In this document: in pieces, positions 43,731 to 56,398 of the stretch
How the letters are laid out: each line of letters starts with the position of its first letter
Numbering within the stretch: the stretch's first letter is position 1
Source: Sympetrum striolatum
Taxonomy: Eukaryota > Arthropoda > Insecta > Odonata > Libellulidae
DNA length: 64,000 nt
Assembly: GCA_947579665.1 (NCBI GenBank)
Contig: OX388347.1
Span: 24,048,562-24,112,561, forward strand
Direction of reading: 5' to 3'
Translations under genes and position numbers: made by a program
The notes under the pieces: model-generated
Told to the model about the DNA's origin: nothing
Seen by the model: the letters and a program-made list of their open reading frames with translations, nothing else
The model's database searches: none

Positions 43731-45340
43731 AAATTGGTTGATTGTTGAAGTTCTTACGTCGTTATGAATTGCCAAAAGAAGAAAACGCATTCGTTTAGTA
43801 TCCTGTTCGTTACTACAAAAAGGTAAACAGTATTCAGCGCGAATTGCTTATTTATATACATTACATATGATTTTGAAGTATCAGTTCTCACTCATTTTAT
43901 AAACTCTGGAGTTTAAATTATTTTCTTGCTTAAACGTCGTAAAAAACAAAACAGTCTTTCTGTTCAAATATGATTTGATATGGGTTAATATATATTCAGG
44001 AATTGATAGCGGTGGACTACTATGTTCGAAAATAATACATCTGTATTTGGAAATATTTTTATTAGGTAGTAAAATTCATTTGAACTGATGCATGGGTTAT
44101 AGTATGGTTACATTATATGTTTAACACTGTTATCAGAAAACCTACGTATACTTGCTATTCCGTAATTAAAGCTGGAAAATGCAATAAATATTAGAATAAT
44201 ATGCTATAAAGTAGAATATAGGGTGCAGTTTTAGGAAGAATAAAACAAGTTATTGGTAAGATTCGTTTGATGGCTTTAAATGTGTATCCGGACAAGAAAG
44301 CTCAAGGACATCATGATATGGCTGTTATTTATGAATGCTTCCTTAAAATTTACACACTTTTCAATTTTGTATAACAGCTAAGTACTATGCCATGATTTAT
44401 TAAAGACACCCAGTAGCAGTTGCTACCTTAAAAAGAAAAGGGGATACATCTTCTAAGTCTAATTGCTTTTAAATATATATAACAACATGGCAGACATGTC
44501 AATCTTAATGTCATTAGCCGAAGCCAGTTATTATTTGTCTAGATACCTATAAGTATTGAATTCGTTTCACAAACTCAGCATTTTTATTAAAATCCATACG
44601 TTTTCCTTAAGAATTAGTTCAATGCTGTCAAATTTTCCGCGTTTCCTTAGAAAGTGGCAATTTATCACCCTGTTAATTAATCTAGCAGAATATTTAGTCA
44701 CAAATTACCAGAAGATAATGATTGAAAAATCTTTCTATTGCACTACCTCACAGAAATATTTAATTACACTTCTCCTTAAATTAGGTCACTGCAGAAGTAC
44801 TGATATAATTATATTGGCCGTTAATGTGATTAATAGCAATTAAGGATACTTTGTAATCTCCTTTTATTAAACATGTTTCCGAAAAGAAGCCGTTTAAAAT
44901 TATTTGGCATTTCTTGCAAATTTAATTTGAATATCAAATGCTTACTCAAAATCAATTCATGGTTCTCAATGTAGCCAAAATTGAATCAAAGCAATATTTT
45001 GGGCTACTTTACCAAGTAAATTGTTTTTTTATTACAATTATCCCGGTGATTCCGTCATTAAACTTACTTAAAAAGGTGTGCATTGTAATCCTTTATGAAT
45101 GTCTAAGCAATTAGCAAACTTTCCAAATTCAGAGATACGTTAACTAATATAAAATAATTCTAAATGTCTTTTAATCGTATCGATCCTATTACATCTATGA
45201 CTACTTAATTGGTGTTTTCATAAGAATAATTTCCTACATTGAACTAATTAGTTTCCAGCAAGTATTAATCAAAAGAGTTTCATGAGTTTAATTCTTCTCT
45301 CATACATTCAAATTTGAAACGTATGACTGAAACTATACAG
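43731..45340. other. AT-rich stretch downstream of the CpG island
   Basis: If the promoter fires rightward this is first-intron sequence. A 95-codon AT-driven frame at 44556-44843 has no recognised domain. Nothing else supported. Confidence 0.5.
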
Positions 45341-45346
45341 TAAAAA

Positions 45347-45409
45347 TTTGCATCACTCCGTACAAAGTTTCCATTACTCTGTACAAACTTTTCGTTGCTT
45401 CGCAAAATG
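45347..45409. repeat. Three-copy 21-bp tandem repeat
   Basis: TTTGCATCACTCCGTACAAA, TTTCCATTACTCTGTACAAA and TTTTCGTTGCTTCGCAAAAT follow at exactly 21-bp spacing. The period is a multiple of three, so the minus-strand frame through it (66 codons) shows a 7-residue peptide repeat (NEKFVQS, NGNFVRS). No known domain fits. Confidence 0.7.
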
Positions 45410-45639
45410 TCGTAACTGTGTTTCAAATTGTAGGAAACATTTCCATACAAGTTTCGATTCTTCAGAAGACTCGAAGGCAAATTTAGTTAGATTTTATTAA
45501 TTTTATTATCTTAACTTTTCTTTAAAAGTGGAATGAGAGGAAAATTTGGGGACACTTCGCAAGTTTTCATTTCTACGTTATTGCGAAGTAAAGCAATTGC
45601 TACAGCTGGAGCAAACTGTTCTTCACATGTCCGAAGCAT

Positions 45640-45915
45640 TCACTTCCGCTTACTTTGTCTGGAGAGTCGTCGTCTAGCCGCTCTTCCATGACCTGGGTCT
45701 AGTTTCCTTGGAGGCGGTTCGACTGCCCTTCTGTTCATAACAGGCCTTGGATAAAATTTGTTTTGAACTTGTGCCGACTCTGCAGCTAAGGGGCGAATCT
45801 TGAAGGTCCGGTTTGTGGAATTTGGAATGGAAAGTGACGTAAGATACGCTACAATGGATTCAAAAGGCTTTTCCATTAGCACTAGAATTTTAAATTTTCT
45901 ATGCTCTTTGCTCAA
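45640..45915 (-). CDS. Doubtful short open frame or exon, unrecognised
   Basis: A 91-codon minus-strand frame with balanced base composition, in AT-rich surroundings. The C-terminal part (RAVEPPPRKLDPGHGRAARR) is basic and proline-rich. Read on the minus strand, CAAAGTAAGC near its end could be a splice donor and CCCCTTAG upstream a weak acceptor. I recognise no family. It could be a real exon, an old retroelement piece or chance. Confidence 0.18.
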   Translation of the reverse strand: MSKEHRKFKILVLMEKPFESIVAYLTSLSIPNSTNRTFKIRPLAAESAQVQNKFYPRPVMNRRAVEPPPRKLDPGHGRAARRRLSRQSKRK

Positions 45916-47815
45916 ATCTTATTTCTCTCATTATTTTAATTGGAATGTCAAAAATTATTCTGAACTTTACCATTAAGTAATAATATATTAGTATTACACA
46001 TTCGTTCTTTACTTTTTGTTAGTCGACATAAATGAGCCATATTATCCCTCACGAGAGCCCATAAAAGTAGGATTTTCAGTGAGCTGAAACAAAAAAGCAA
46101 TAATTGAGCTTAAAGTGTGGAAGGATATTTATATATAGCAATAATTCCTTCTTACGGAAATGTTCCGAAACGAAATTTATTTCAATTTGTTTATCTTGAA
46201 GTTTTGAATTCTCTTGATAATTGCTTAGATAAGTTTAGAGAAAGAACAATAAGCAAACATAAAACTATATTTAAGCTTGATAATATTTAACGAACGTACA
46301 TTGGTCAATTTCATCATTTAATTTTTATGTTTAGGAAGCTTTTACATCCATTAGTGTTACGTTATTAAATTGAGTCCTAATTTATAAACTATCTTCTTAT
46401 TAGGCAAAAATAATTTATTTAAAAAAGTTTTTTGGATAGTTTTTAACAGGGGGAAGCAGACACCCTTTCGTAATCTGAGATATGATGTGTTAATTGTGAA
46501 TATAATCCGTTTCTTAGTTCCAGATTAGATCAGCTTAAACCCAGTTATTATTTTTTATTTAATGAGTCACATCTGTATAATTTACATAATTTTAAGGGGA
46601 TACATTTAGAATTATGGTTGCAGTAGTTATTAAGAAACCTCTGATTATGCCTTCTTGTTACATATATACGCGCAAACAGGTATATATTTCTTTGTTTAAA
46701 AGATAAGAAGAAATATTGAACCATGAAAGTGTTAGTATGGATGTTTGATGGGAAGGGAAGCATCAAAAATATGGGTTTAGGTAGTATTCCCCTTTACTAA
46801 GAGGGAATAAGGTCTCCGGAGGTGCGGATGATCGCCATGTTGCCGACATTTCAGGGGCTCTTGTAGGTTCAGGGGCTCTATTCATCTCCCCAGAACCTGT
46901 TTTCATTGGAGGTACACGTGTCAGAGAAAATGCTTGCCAAATCTAGAATAGATTTTCTTCTTATTTCGAATGAAATTAGAACTCGTTTTTATTTGATGCA
47001 GTTTTTATTACCACGTTCATTATCAAAATTCTTTACATATCATTGATAATTAATTTCTAAGTTTCGAAATTATGTTTTCTCTTTCGAATTAAAAATTAAT
47101 GGGCTAATATTAGGAGTTCGATCTTAAAATCTGGTTAGTTGGTACCAACTCAGGTTGGCGTGGGTAGAAACTAGAAGAACAGTTCAAATCATATTCATAA
47201 AAGTTACAAACGTTTTAGTGGTGGCAGGAAGGGTTGAGAAGTCAAACTTTCCGGCTCGTTACTTTTTAAATACACAATGATATCCATTGAAAATTCAATG
47301 CATTTGATTTCTTGTTGTCAATTTCAGTATTATTAAACTTTGATTCAACAGATCTGTACGGGAAAATAAACCTGTAAACCAAAATTTTCCTCTCTTCTAT
47401 CGAACAGATCTGGAACGATGGGCGAATTACTTTTTAAAATTTCATCACTAACAATAAAAATCCATATTTAAGCACACTTTGCTAATATTATGATATGATG
47501 TCATAAAAGATTTGATATTTGGACTGACGTTTTCGATGCGTCGCCAGTTTCAAATGTCAGAGATACCATTTCGGGTATGAATTATTCTGGCAGAAATTGC
47601 CAATTGTTTCAATTGCGGAAATCCATATCAAAGTATCAGAGCATTATATTCGAAAGTAGGAAATAATTTTAACTAGTGACATAATCGCCCATGGAGGACG
47701 AAAGGAAAACAAGAGACATTTACAATGATACACCGTCTGCGTATCTACTTTCACACTGTCTTAATTATACCCCAGTGGATTTGCCACTATATGCTTCAGA
47801 TAGCTTTCTATAATT
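45916..47815. other. AT-rich noncoding stretch
   Basis: TCAGGGGCTCT is repeated 18 bp apart at 46851-46879 within a small GC-richer patch. Nothing else supported. Confidence 0.5.
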
Positions 47816-47819
47816 TTTA

Positions 47820-47930
47820 CGATTGAGGGTAAATGTCATTGTCTCTATCGGGAATCGAACGTGGTACATGTGGCACTCTCCAAACAAATGCAAGTGAAAT
47901 GCTAATTTGACTAACCGTAGCATAAATGAA
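47820..47930 (-). mobile_element. Probable tRNA-derived SINE fragment, antisense
   Basis: On the minus strand GTACCACGTTCGATTCCCGA is a T-arm/B-box segment (core GTTCGATTCC), preceded by GCTACGGTTAGTCAAATTAG as a degraded A-box half. No body shared with families A-C is evident and no target duplication is visible. Confidence 0.5.
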
Positions 47931-50800
47931 CGCTTCTTTATCACTATTGCGTACCTGCTGAAGATCAGTTAAGATTGATACGTATAAGGTAACCGTTGAC
48001 ACATTTATACATTTTCATTTCACCTATTTTTAATTAAAAAAATAAAATTCCAAGATTTTTAAAATTGTCATTCCTCTCGCCAGTAGTAATTTTGGCTGTA
48101 GCTCCACTACATTTCTTTGTTATTTGTAGAAATTTTTCGATTTTAGCTCTGTTAGAGTATTTATAGTCTTTCTTGTCCTCTGAAAATAATAGGTACACTC
48201 TTGACTTATTATGGAATCCATGTGCATCACTACTCTACAAACTAATTAATATGAAATTAATTAGAAACTCTTCCCTTCGATAGAATTGAAAAACGGTATT
48301 GACTAATAACTGATGGAAAAAATCATTTGTATCATTCATATGATTTTTGGGGATCAGTGGAGGTTATTTGGATTTAAGTCTTAAAACGTTAGGTTTCTGT
48401 ATGATACTCAAAAGGAAATATAAGCATGAAATATCTGGTCAATATAATTTGCAGTAATTCTTTGTTAAGACTAACTCTGGTTACCTGAAATCTCACAGTA
48501 AGCTATCGGGAGGAAATAGTTAATGGGATGAATAAATCATAACTTATTCCTGTTCCTAAAATTTTATCTTTAAAATTGTATTCTTTTCAATATCCCTTTA
48601 ATGATTTTCATCCCTTATATTACTTCAAATCTCATCCTTTGCAATTTTTGCTCTCACTGGAAATGAGATACCCGATGCTTATCATTTTGATTATAATATG
48701 ACTTATGGCTATATCCTTTATCAATGAAGAGGTTCGATTAATCAGATATCAAATACAAATATTTTTAACTCGGCAAGTTATTAGTTTTCCAATATTACTC
48801 TCTATGGTAAAAACGGCATATGATTACAATACGACAATTTTACCTACATTATATATGTATCATTAGGGAAAGATTCGATTGAAATCTATTTTTATGTTAA
48901 CTTAAACTATATTCATTCCGGAAATATCACTCACATTGTAAAGGAATAATAATGTGTAAATAAGATTCCACACAATGTAAAAAAATCGTTATAGCCATTA
49001 AATATCTGATGCACTCAAGCAAGTGATGTAGACTAACTTAAGTAGCTTCTACATTCAGTACGTTCATGTCTTCTACGGAGGAAAATTAAGAATATAAGAG
49101 CTAAATATTTTACTTTTCATTATGCTTCTGTGCCGAGAGTTTTTATCGTCGAAAAGAGTAACAAAGTCTTGAAAACATGCCAGCTAATTCCAAAAGCATT
49201 TAATCAGTTGCAATGACTAATTAATTTAAATTTTCATCGTGGTTTTTTGAATTATTATCTTGAACGCTGTTGTTTTTTTATTAATGTAATAAAAAAAACT
49301 CTCTATTATTGATCTAAGTAATATAAAATATTTTAAATTTAAGGATTGGAATACAATTCCTGATAACTAGTATCATAATCGGAAATTGTTTCAGTTCATC
49401 GGTTATTTGTCTTTCAATGTAATGCCTTAAAGTTAATATATTTTCTGGTACTCATTGGATGTTTCACCCAATTCCACTCAAGTAATTGTTTCAAAGTGAA
49501 TGTTAAATCATTGCAATATTGGAGGAAATCTTGAAGTTCTACTTCAGAAGTACTTTTTTTTAGTTATTTTGGTTCATATTTTCGAAACAAAGGATAATAT
49601 AATCAGCTTTTGATTTCAGAATACATTTCTCGTATCTTCTTTCATATTTATCACGATTTAAGAAAAAATCATCCTTGCTTCATTATGTGATACTTTATAC
49701 AGATAAATTACTTGGAACCTTTCCCATCGTTTATTAGAGACATTACGTTTTTATCTTTAATTATGTACACCACTTATTAAATAGCGTATCTGAAGATAAT
49801 GAAGTATTATTTATAAATGTTTGGTGAACTATGAGTTCAGATACAGGAATAACTTAACTTTTTCGGTATTTCGTAATTTTAAAAATTTTAATTATTCTGC
49901 AAAATTACTTTTCTCCTTTTAACAAGCAGCATCAAAAGAAGGTCCTTTATTCATTTATTGATGCTCAATAGATTCCTATGGTCTGTAATTACTGATTCCG
50001 TCGATTTAGTTTCTTTTCACGTAAGCTTAGGATAACCTTCCTTTAACCAAGTGAGTGATTTTTTCAGAGATCCCGTTAAAATATCTCCCACCAACTAATC
50101 GTCTTATTTGGTAAGGAATTATCTTTTTTCTCGACAAATTTTATCAGTTCAGGAATAGAAATGTTCCACTTATTTATAAAACTATTATACTGCATTGTAT
50201 TATAAAACTGAATCTTCGGAAATATATAAGTCGGTGCTGCTTAACGTTTTTAAACGACGATATAGATAGCTCATAACTTTGGGGTTGGCATGCCAACGTT
50301 TTTTAATAATATTCTACAATTTTCAACTAATCTTTTTATAGACTTCATTTTCCCCAAGGATCAATATATTTCTTATAGGAAAAACTAGTTAAGTGGAATG
50401 GGTAATTTATAAAATTCCTGTGGTTTAGTTATCATTTATGGATTAGTAATGATAAGAATTTTTCTGCAAATATATTCGCGGAGCATTTCAGTTAACGAAG
50501 CGGACAGAGACTCTACCGCGGGCCATCTTTTTAGCATCGCTGCCTAATATTTCTATTATCACATTAATAATGTAATTATCTACAACAATTATTTTCCGAA
50601 CACGTTTATAAAATTTTCAGTCTTTGATTACTAATTAAGAAAGCGTTTTTCTTAGATCCCTCAAGAACACTGATCATTCTCCGTTCAAGTTGTTCAGTTA
50701 ATTCGATAGGTAAAAAGTATTTGGTTAACCACTTGGCATTAATAGAAAGGAATTAATTTAGTAATAAAACTGAATCTTTTCGTTCCACTGCTTTCCCATG
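47931..50800. other. AT-rich noncoding stretch
   Basis: No supported feature. Confidence 0.6.
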
Positions 50801-50804
50801 GATC

Positions 50805-51560
50805 CAGTTTCGCTTCTGGTCATTTTGGTCCGGTTTGACAACTGGCCCATCTCTACCTTTTCCCACCCCTTTCCTTGCACCTTTCTGCATCCTTTTCTCA
50901 GTGTGGGCGTCTTTTCTCTAGAGAAGGGGTAAAACGGAAAGTGGGAACCATCCTCTGGACCGGACTGACCGGCGACTTGCCAATGTATCGAATATGGAAA
51001 TCGGGTCGAGGGCAGTGTTTGCGTGGAAGGGGTAAAGGGTCACAGGGAAGGGTGCCCCTAAGGGAGAAAGGGCGTTGTGTTCCCTAGGAATGAAGGGTCC
51101 CGCGGAAGGAAAAAGGGTTTGAGGGAAAAAGGCCCTCGAAACTTGTTTCATTCGCGTATTCTTTCAGTGACACGACTGGACTGACCAGCGCATCACTTCC
51201 GTGTTTCCGAAGGTCATTGTGACGAATTGTAGAGAGATAGAGGTGAACTGGGCCGTACGGGATGACCAGTTCCCACGCATTCTTCCCCTCTCACCCTTGC
51301 ACCCTCTCGTGTCACATCAAAAAGCATTTTACTTTTCTGCCTTTTCATCCTTGCCGTTTCTTTTCCCCACGGTCCTTTTCCCGTGTATCTTTTCATACCG
51401 CGGAGATGCAGGGTCGAGATTACGGTGAAATGGTGGCGAGGCCCGCGGCATTTGGGAGAATGTGGCCGTATAAATCGGGACGAATTAGGGTTTTTGAACA
51501 GGGCCGAGGGAGAAGTAAGGGTTAACAAACGGTTTAATGGACAGGGTAGTTATACGATAC
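50805..51560. other. GC-rich island rich in CCCTTT/AAAGGG motifs
   Basis: The left part is CT-rich and changes to G/A-rich near 50920, then back to CT-rich near 51280. AAAGGG and its complement recur many times, as in the island at 52.7-53.45 kb. Frames of 70-104 codons open on both strands are treated as skew artefacts. The plus-strand frame 51383-51667 runs past the island (tail GSYTIHTAVEVTLSRG) and is the only one that looks mildly protein-like; no family is recognised. Confidence 0.4.
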
Positions 51561-52690
51561 ATACGGCAGTTGAAGTGACCCTTTCTCGTGGACACTGTTA
51601 CTTATTCATCGAGGAAGCATTCGTTGCGTTTGAAGATGATGGTATTCTCAGACTGAAATTTTTATAACGAATAAAGATTAACTATTAATCTTTTTCTTGA
51701 ATATCTCACTATATTTAACTTAACTTTCATATCCTGAATTTTCGTCATTTCAAATGGATAATATAAGTCCGATGTGAGTTAGAGAGTATTGGAGTATAGC
51801 ATCATATAAAATAGGAATAATTCAATGGAGTAGCGAGTGAACTTGTTCTGACGTCTAAACGGAATATCTTTGCGTCTATCAGCCAATTAGAGAGTTGATA
51901 TTTGGTGATGAACTTAGCCGAGCGTACCAATTAATTATTAATATTCTAAATGTATTTCTCTTAAATTTTAATTTGATTAAATTAATCGCTCAATTCCTAG
52001 AATGTTTCACTTACCTCTATGTGTAAATGTAGTGTATCTTTCCTAAATTATTCACTTTGAACATGAATAAAGTCACATAATTTCTTCTTTATAAAGTCCT
52101 TCAACAGAGCATTCTTTTAGAGAAAGCTCATTGTTATTAGGAACTATATCATAATCTCTTCAACTTCAAAAATATCTTTTATGCCCTCAATTTTAGGGTA
52201 AATTTGGGGTTAAATTTTTGCCTTCTAATAATAAAATAAAGTGCTCTAATGATAATATCGATAGCAGTTTTACTGGAGTGTACATACATTTGTCATTTTA
52301 ATTATACTATTTTGGTATACGGAAAATTATACAAATAGCCAGCCTCTTTTCCACAAAACATAATCAATTCGTTACTTATGCCACATTTTAATGGTAGGCT
52401 TGATAGAAATAAAAAATGGTTGTTAAATTGAAAATAAAATGGTTTAAACTGTTCTTCTTTAATAAAAGTGCAAACTTTTTGCTGATATTATTCCGTGAGA
52501 CATACCGGCCACTAATATTATTAAAATATTCTTTTACAGTGTTTATCTTTCGGAAATCTTATAATTTAATATATTTTATTTGTATTAATAACAACTTTCT
52601 GACTTTTTATTTAATTTGTTATTTAACATATCTACTCCGCAAACGACCTTTCCAGCATTTGAATCTACAGTTGCATTTTCCCCATCATAA
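51561..52690. other. AT-rich stretch between two similar GC islands
   Basis: A 92-codon AT-driven frame at 52416-52694 has no recognised domain. Nothing else supported. Confidence 0.5.
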
Positions 52691-52694
52691 CTGA

Positions 52695-53460
52695 ACCCTC
52701 TTTCCAGTTTCATGCCTCTTCCCCTTATCAGGATTGCAATCCGAATGTACCAGTGGACAACCAGTCTCCCTTTCTCCCGTTCTACTTTCCAGCGTCCTTC
52801 ACCCCCCTTTCACCCCCACCCTTCACTTTCCCCTCCCACCTTCGAATTATAATAATATCCGATCCCCTTCGAAACCGGGTCGCATTTCTACGTATGTTCC
52901 CTAGAAACGTCCATTGTCACTTATGTTTCCAACTCCCAGAAGCCCTGGTCAGTTCCCGGGGCCGAGAACTTGACCCGTTTTCGGATGCCCTTCCCCTCAA
53001 ACCCTTTATGGCCGCGAGATCTTGGGCAAGGAAGGGGTGCAAAGGGAGGGAAAGGTACTCCACTCCTAGAAGGACACGCGTAAACCCTTTTTCCATTTTT
53101 CGCATCCCTTTTTCGGCGGGCATTATTCGGAAAAGAAGAGGATCCCTTATACCCTGGGATAGGGGTGAAAGTGGATGGGGCGCAGGATCACTTTCCCATA
53201 GAATTTTCCCGTAACCGTGAGGATTGACCATTACGGGAAAGGGTTTACGGAGTGGCTTACGACCGGTCATCCAGCTTGAGCAGTCCCATCTCTTTATTTC
53301 TCACCCCTTCCTCTTTTTCTCCCAGAGTTGAAATTCCCGTTCTTTTTCCCAAGGTCCTCGGACACTTTTTGACGTCTCGCGGCCGATGCGGAAATCGCTT
53401 TAGTCGTCTTCAGACAAGGTGCGAGAGAAGTCGCATTAGAGGTTGGAAGTAGCTAGTGAA
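52695..53460. other. GC-rich island with nested inverted repeats
   Basis: CT-rich on the plus strand to about 52850, then mixed. It shares the CCCTTT/AAAGGG texture of the 50.8-kb island. Overlapping frames of 153 codons (plus) and 117 codons (minus) cover the same DNA and show no recognised domain. The right edge, GAACATGGTGAGTG, contains a donor-like GTGAGT at 53466. Confidence 0.42.
53079..53249. repeat. Nested inverted repeats forming a ~170-nt fold-back
   Basis: Outer pair: CGTAAACCCTTT at 53079-53090 and AAAGGGTTTACG at 53238-53249, exact over 12 bp. Inner pair: TTTCCCGTAA at 53205-53214 and TTACGGGAAA at 53231-53240, exact over 10 bp. The two right arms overlap by three bases, so the two folds compete. 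Function unknown. Confidence 0.65.
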
Positions 53461-55075
53461 CATGGTGAGTGTTACGGTGAAGAACAGGTATTTAGGTTAG
53501 ACTATTTTGGTTATTAGTTTGATTTATTTTATTTTTAAATTATGTTTTTATTATAAAGGATCTGTAGTGCTACTCATAGCTTTGAAATTTTTGTGGCAGT
53601 TCTTTTAAATATTCCATCAATATTTCATTTTTTCGTCGAATACGATATTTTTTCATTTTAATAGGATTTATTCCAAAGTTATCTTTAGATAGGGAAGGGA
53701 CATGAGTCTTATGCATCATAAAATGGAGTAATTCCTTTTTAAATGGAAGAACCATTCCATGGAATGATCTCATCATCAAGCCAATGGAGGAGATATTTAA
53801 TTGAAAGTTATTAATCCAGAATGAGTTTTTATAGTAAAATTCACAGATTTTTTGTGGAAAAGGTAACAATCTATTCCTTCATTTCGCGAGTTTTATAGGC
53901 TTCATTTATCTTTTGGAATGTTGAATACCGAATCTTGTTACTTGAGTAACTTACGTTCTCAGCTGTCTGTTAATCTCAAGTTAGGACAAGATTCAAATTA
54001 TAAATGAACTTTGGACTACATTCATAACAACATATCTAATTTATTCACAATTATACTGCCTGATATCATGGTGAATGATTAACACTATATTCATTTCGGC
54101 TGCATTTACTATCATTTATACTATGACAGATATTTTTCGTCATAGTTCCTTAGAAAATTTGAATGAAGACATCGATTTCGATTTTAAAATTTCAAATATA
54201 GAGGGAAAGTTACATAGCACTGCCATTATTCGTTAGTAATTCATTTACATTTTATAAAACTCGATGAAATGTAGTCAATTGCGTTAAAAATATTTAATCT
54301 CGAGTTAGCTGAAGGATCTATTCCTAAGTTTGAGTCGCATCTATGCGGCTGTTTCAGGAAAACATTTCGCGTTTTTTTCGGGGCTTGATATTAATAATTT
54401 TTACACATTTCTTTGTTTGACTAGTTAGATCCTTATCAAAACGATAGTTTTTCCGCGTTTCGTTTCATTTTTTTATTCGTTCGTTTATCTATCCGCTAAA
54501 TTTTAATTCATTGTTACTTTTTATTTCAATGAACACCCGCTATGAACACACAATATGAATTTACCTAAGTATTTTTAATGAATTTAAGGGCTTCTTTTGG
54601 ATAGCATGATTTCTTTCGAAAAAATGCGAAATGATATTGAAAAGAGAATTATAGACTCATTGATTTATCCATACTCTAATCGTAAACTTAATTCTCGAGG
54701 CTTTAGAAACTCCCCAGCTGATGATAGACAGCCCGTAAAAAAATCTGGTAAAATTTATGTTAACAAATATTATTTAAATTTATAGTGTTACTAGTAATTG
54801 ATACGTAGTTATAGCAGAATATTTTGGAGATTTTGTGGAAAGATTGGTTGCTATCGAATCATTTGTGATTTTACGCGAATCGTGAGCTTGCTGTTCTAAT
54901 AGGCATTTCATGAATTCAGTTTGTTCTATCTTTGAGTTTTGATAATTGAAATTTAAATCTATAACAATATTTTTTGCGATTTGTGCTCTTACATTGCAAA
55001 TAGAAACCTTCATTCTCACCACTGAATATGCCCTTGATCGATAGATGTTACTTCCTCAAAATTCGGTTAAATAAT
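53461..55075. other. AT-rich noncoding stretch
   Basis: A minus-strand frame of 99 codons (53570-53869, internal ATGs near 53774) is long for such AT-rich DNA, but no family is recognised and its first start would be TTG. Nothing else supported. Confidence 0.45.
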
Positions 55076-55079
55076 TACC

Positions 55080-55565
55080 TCCAAACTCGAGGTAGGTACT
55101 CTCGACTTGTCAAATCCCGTAAAAATTCCTAATGATTAACTGCATTATTCACAAATGCCTTTCGGTGGAGTTAATTGGAGATGCTTTGATATGCGAAGTC
55201 TCCGAATTCCTCCGTCAATCTCGTTAATCAAACTCCTCATTTGAAGTTTCTCGATAATGAAGCAATATTCCTCGTGAGGCTTCGCATGAGCGCCAAATGT
55301 TCGAGCTCCCTCCAATTAATCTTCTTACGAAATTGAATCGGAAATTCATAACTTCATGAATCAAACTACGTTGAAGTTCCACGAAAAGCATTTACCGAAG
55401 TTGTGTCGCGCGAGTCTTCAGGAAAAGAATGGAAGTGCTTGTTTCTTAACTCGGCGCTCCGCGGCTGGAATACGGAATTAACATAATGAACTCTCAGATG
55501 TCTTGGGTTGGCATTTTTACGGATGATAATTCCGCGAAATCCCTGCAGCATTCCGACGCCATAGT
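55080..55565. promoter_or_regulatory. Candidate enhancer-like noncoding island
   Basis: A balanced, motif-dense segment with many TAAT/ATTA cores (TTAATCAAACTCC, CCAATTAATCTTC, GGAATTAACATAATG), a CTTTGATATG TCF-like site and CpG patches (GTCGCGCGAG, GGCGCTCCGCGG). Stops occur in all plus-strand frames. Like the 42.8-kb segment, it looks like constrained noncoding DNA, an inference from texture only. Confidence 0.25.
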
Positions 55566-56305
55566 TTTATTACGAATAGCAGTCGTGTATATACTAGAAG
55601 CTAATTAATATCTCAGATGCGGTACCTATTTTGTTTTTATTTATGAAATCAACCACGGGTGTACAAAACTTCCTTATGATTTCTTCACCTATGGTTTATT
55701 TCATACATTTAATTACTATAAATACGATTTAATTCGTAATTGTGTACATTATACACGTATAATTTCGGTCAAATATAAGCAATACTAATTAATAGTTCAT
55801 TATTTGTCATCCTACTTTATTAACGTAGAAGATCTTTCTGGAGATTGAATTTTTATTGCAATACTACTTCAAAAAGTAGTGCTACAATCGATTTAATTTT
55901 TAGAAGATTGCGATTACAATGAGAAATCGAACATGATTTACACGTCCCTACAGATATTTTGATTAATATTCTTTACAATTTGGGCATTCAAAGTTGAAAT
56001 AATCGATGAATATAATAGTGAATTGAAGCTGAAATTTGTCATTTGATGTTAAAGAAATCATTTGTATTTGTGATTATCTGATTAAAACCGTGCTCGAACT
56101 TTTTACGTGAAATTGGAGACATCGTTAAAATGGCTATGATAAGAAACTACTGATTGTAGCCATCTCCATTCCATGGGAAATTAGCGAATAAGTAATGGGA
56201 CACGTAGACCAGATCTTTTAGTGAAATTATAAGATATTTTTTTATATGGATAAATTTTTAATTTTCATATTTTCAAATATATTCAGCGCTGGCTAGCTAT
56301 TCAAT
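55566..56305. other. AT-rich noncoding stretch
   Basis: No supported feature. Confidence 0.55.
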
Positions 56306-56308
56306 GGT

Positions 56309-56398
56309 TAAACAGATTCATAATAAAGTGTATACTACACCGCAAGAAATGTGGCCTTTTATTGTGGTGTAATAAACGTTTTATTATGAATCTGTTTA
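56309..56398. mobile_element. 90-nt near-perfect hairpin: small fold-back MITE or miRNA-like precursor
   Basis: TAAACAGATTCATAATAAA and its exact inverse TTTATTATGAATCTGTTTA pair over 19 bp. The inner part continues with TACTACACC against GGTGTAATA, leaving a loop around GGCC. Both ends can be read as TA followed by AACAGATTC, which suits a Tc1/mariner-type MITE with TA duplication. Length and pairing also suit a pre-miRNA. The sequence alone does not decide. Confidence 0.65.

Noticed and set aside
53570..53869. 99-codon minus-strand frame in AT-rich DNA
   Set aside because: Unusually long for the composition and mildly protein-like, but it needs a TTG start or an internal ATG, has no family match and no clear splice borders.
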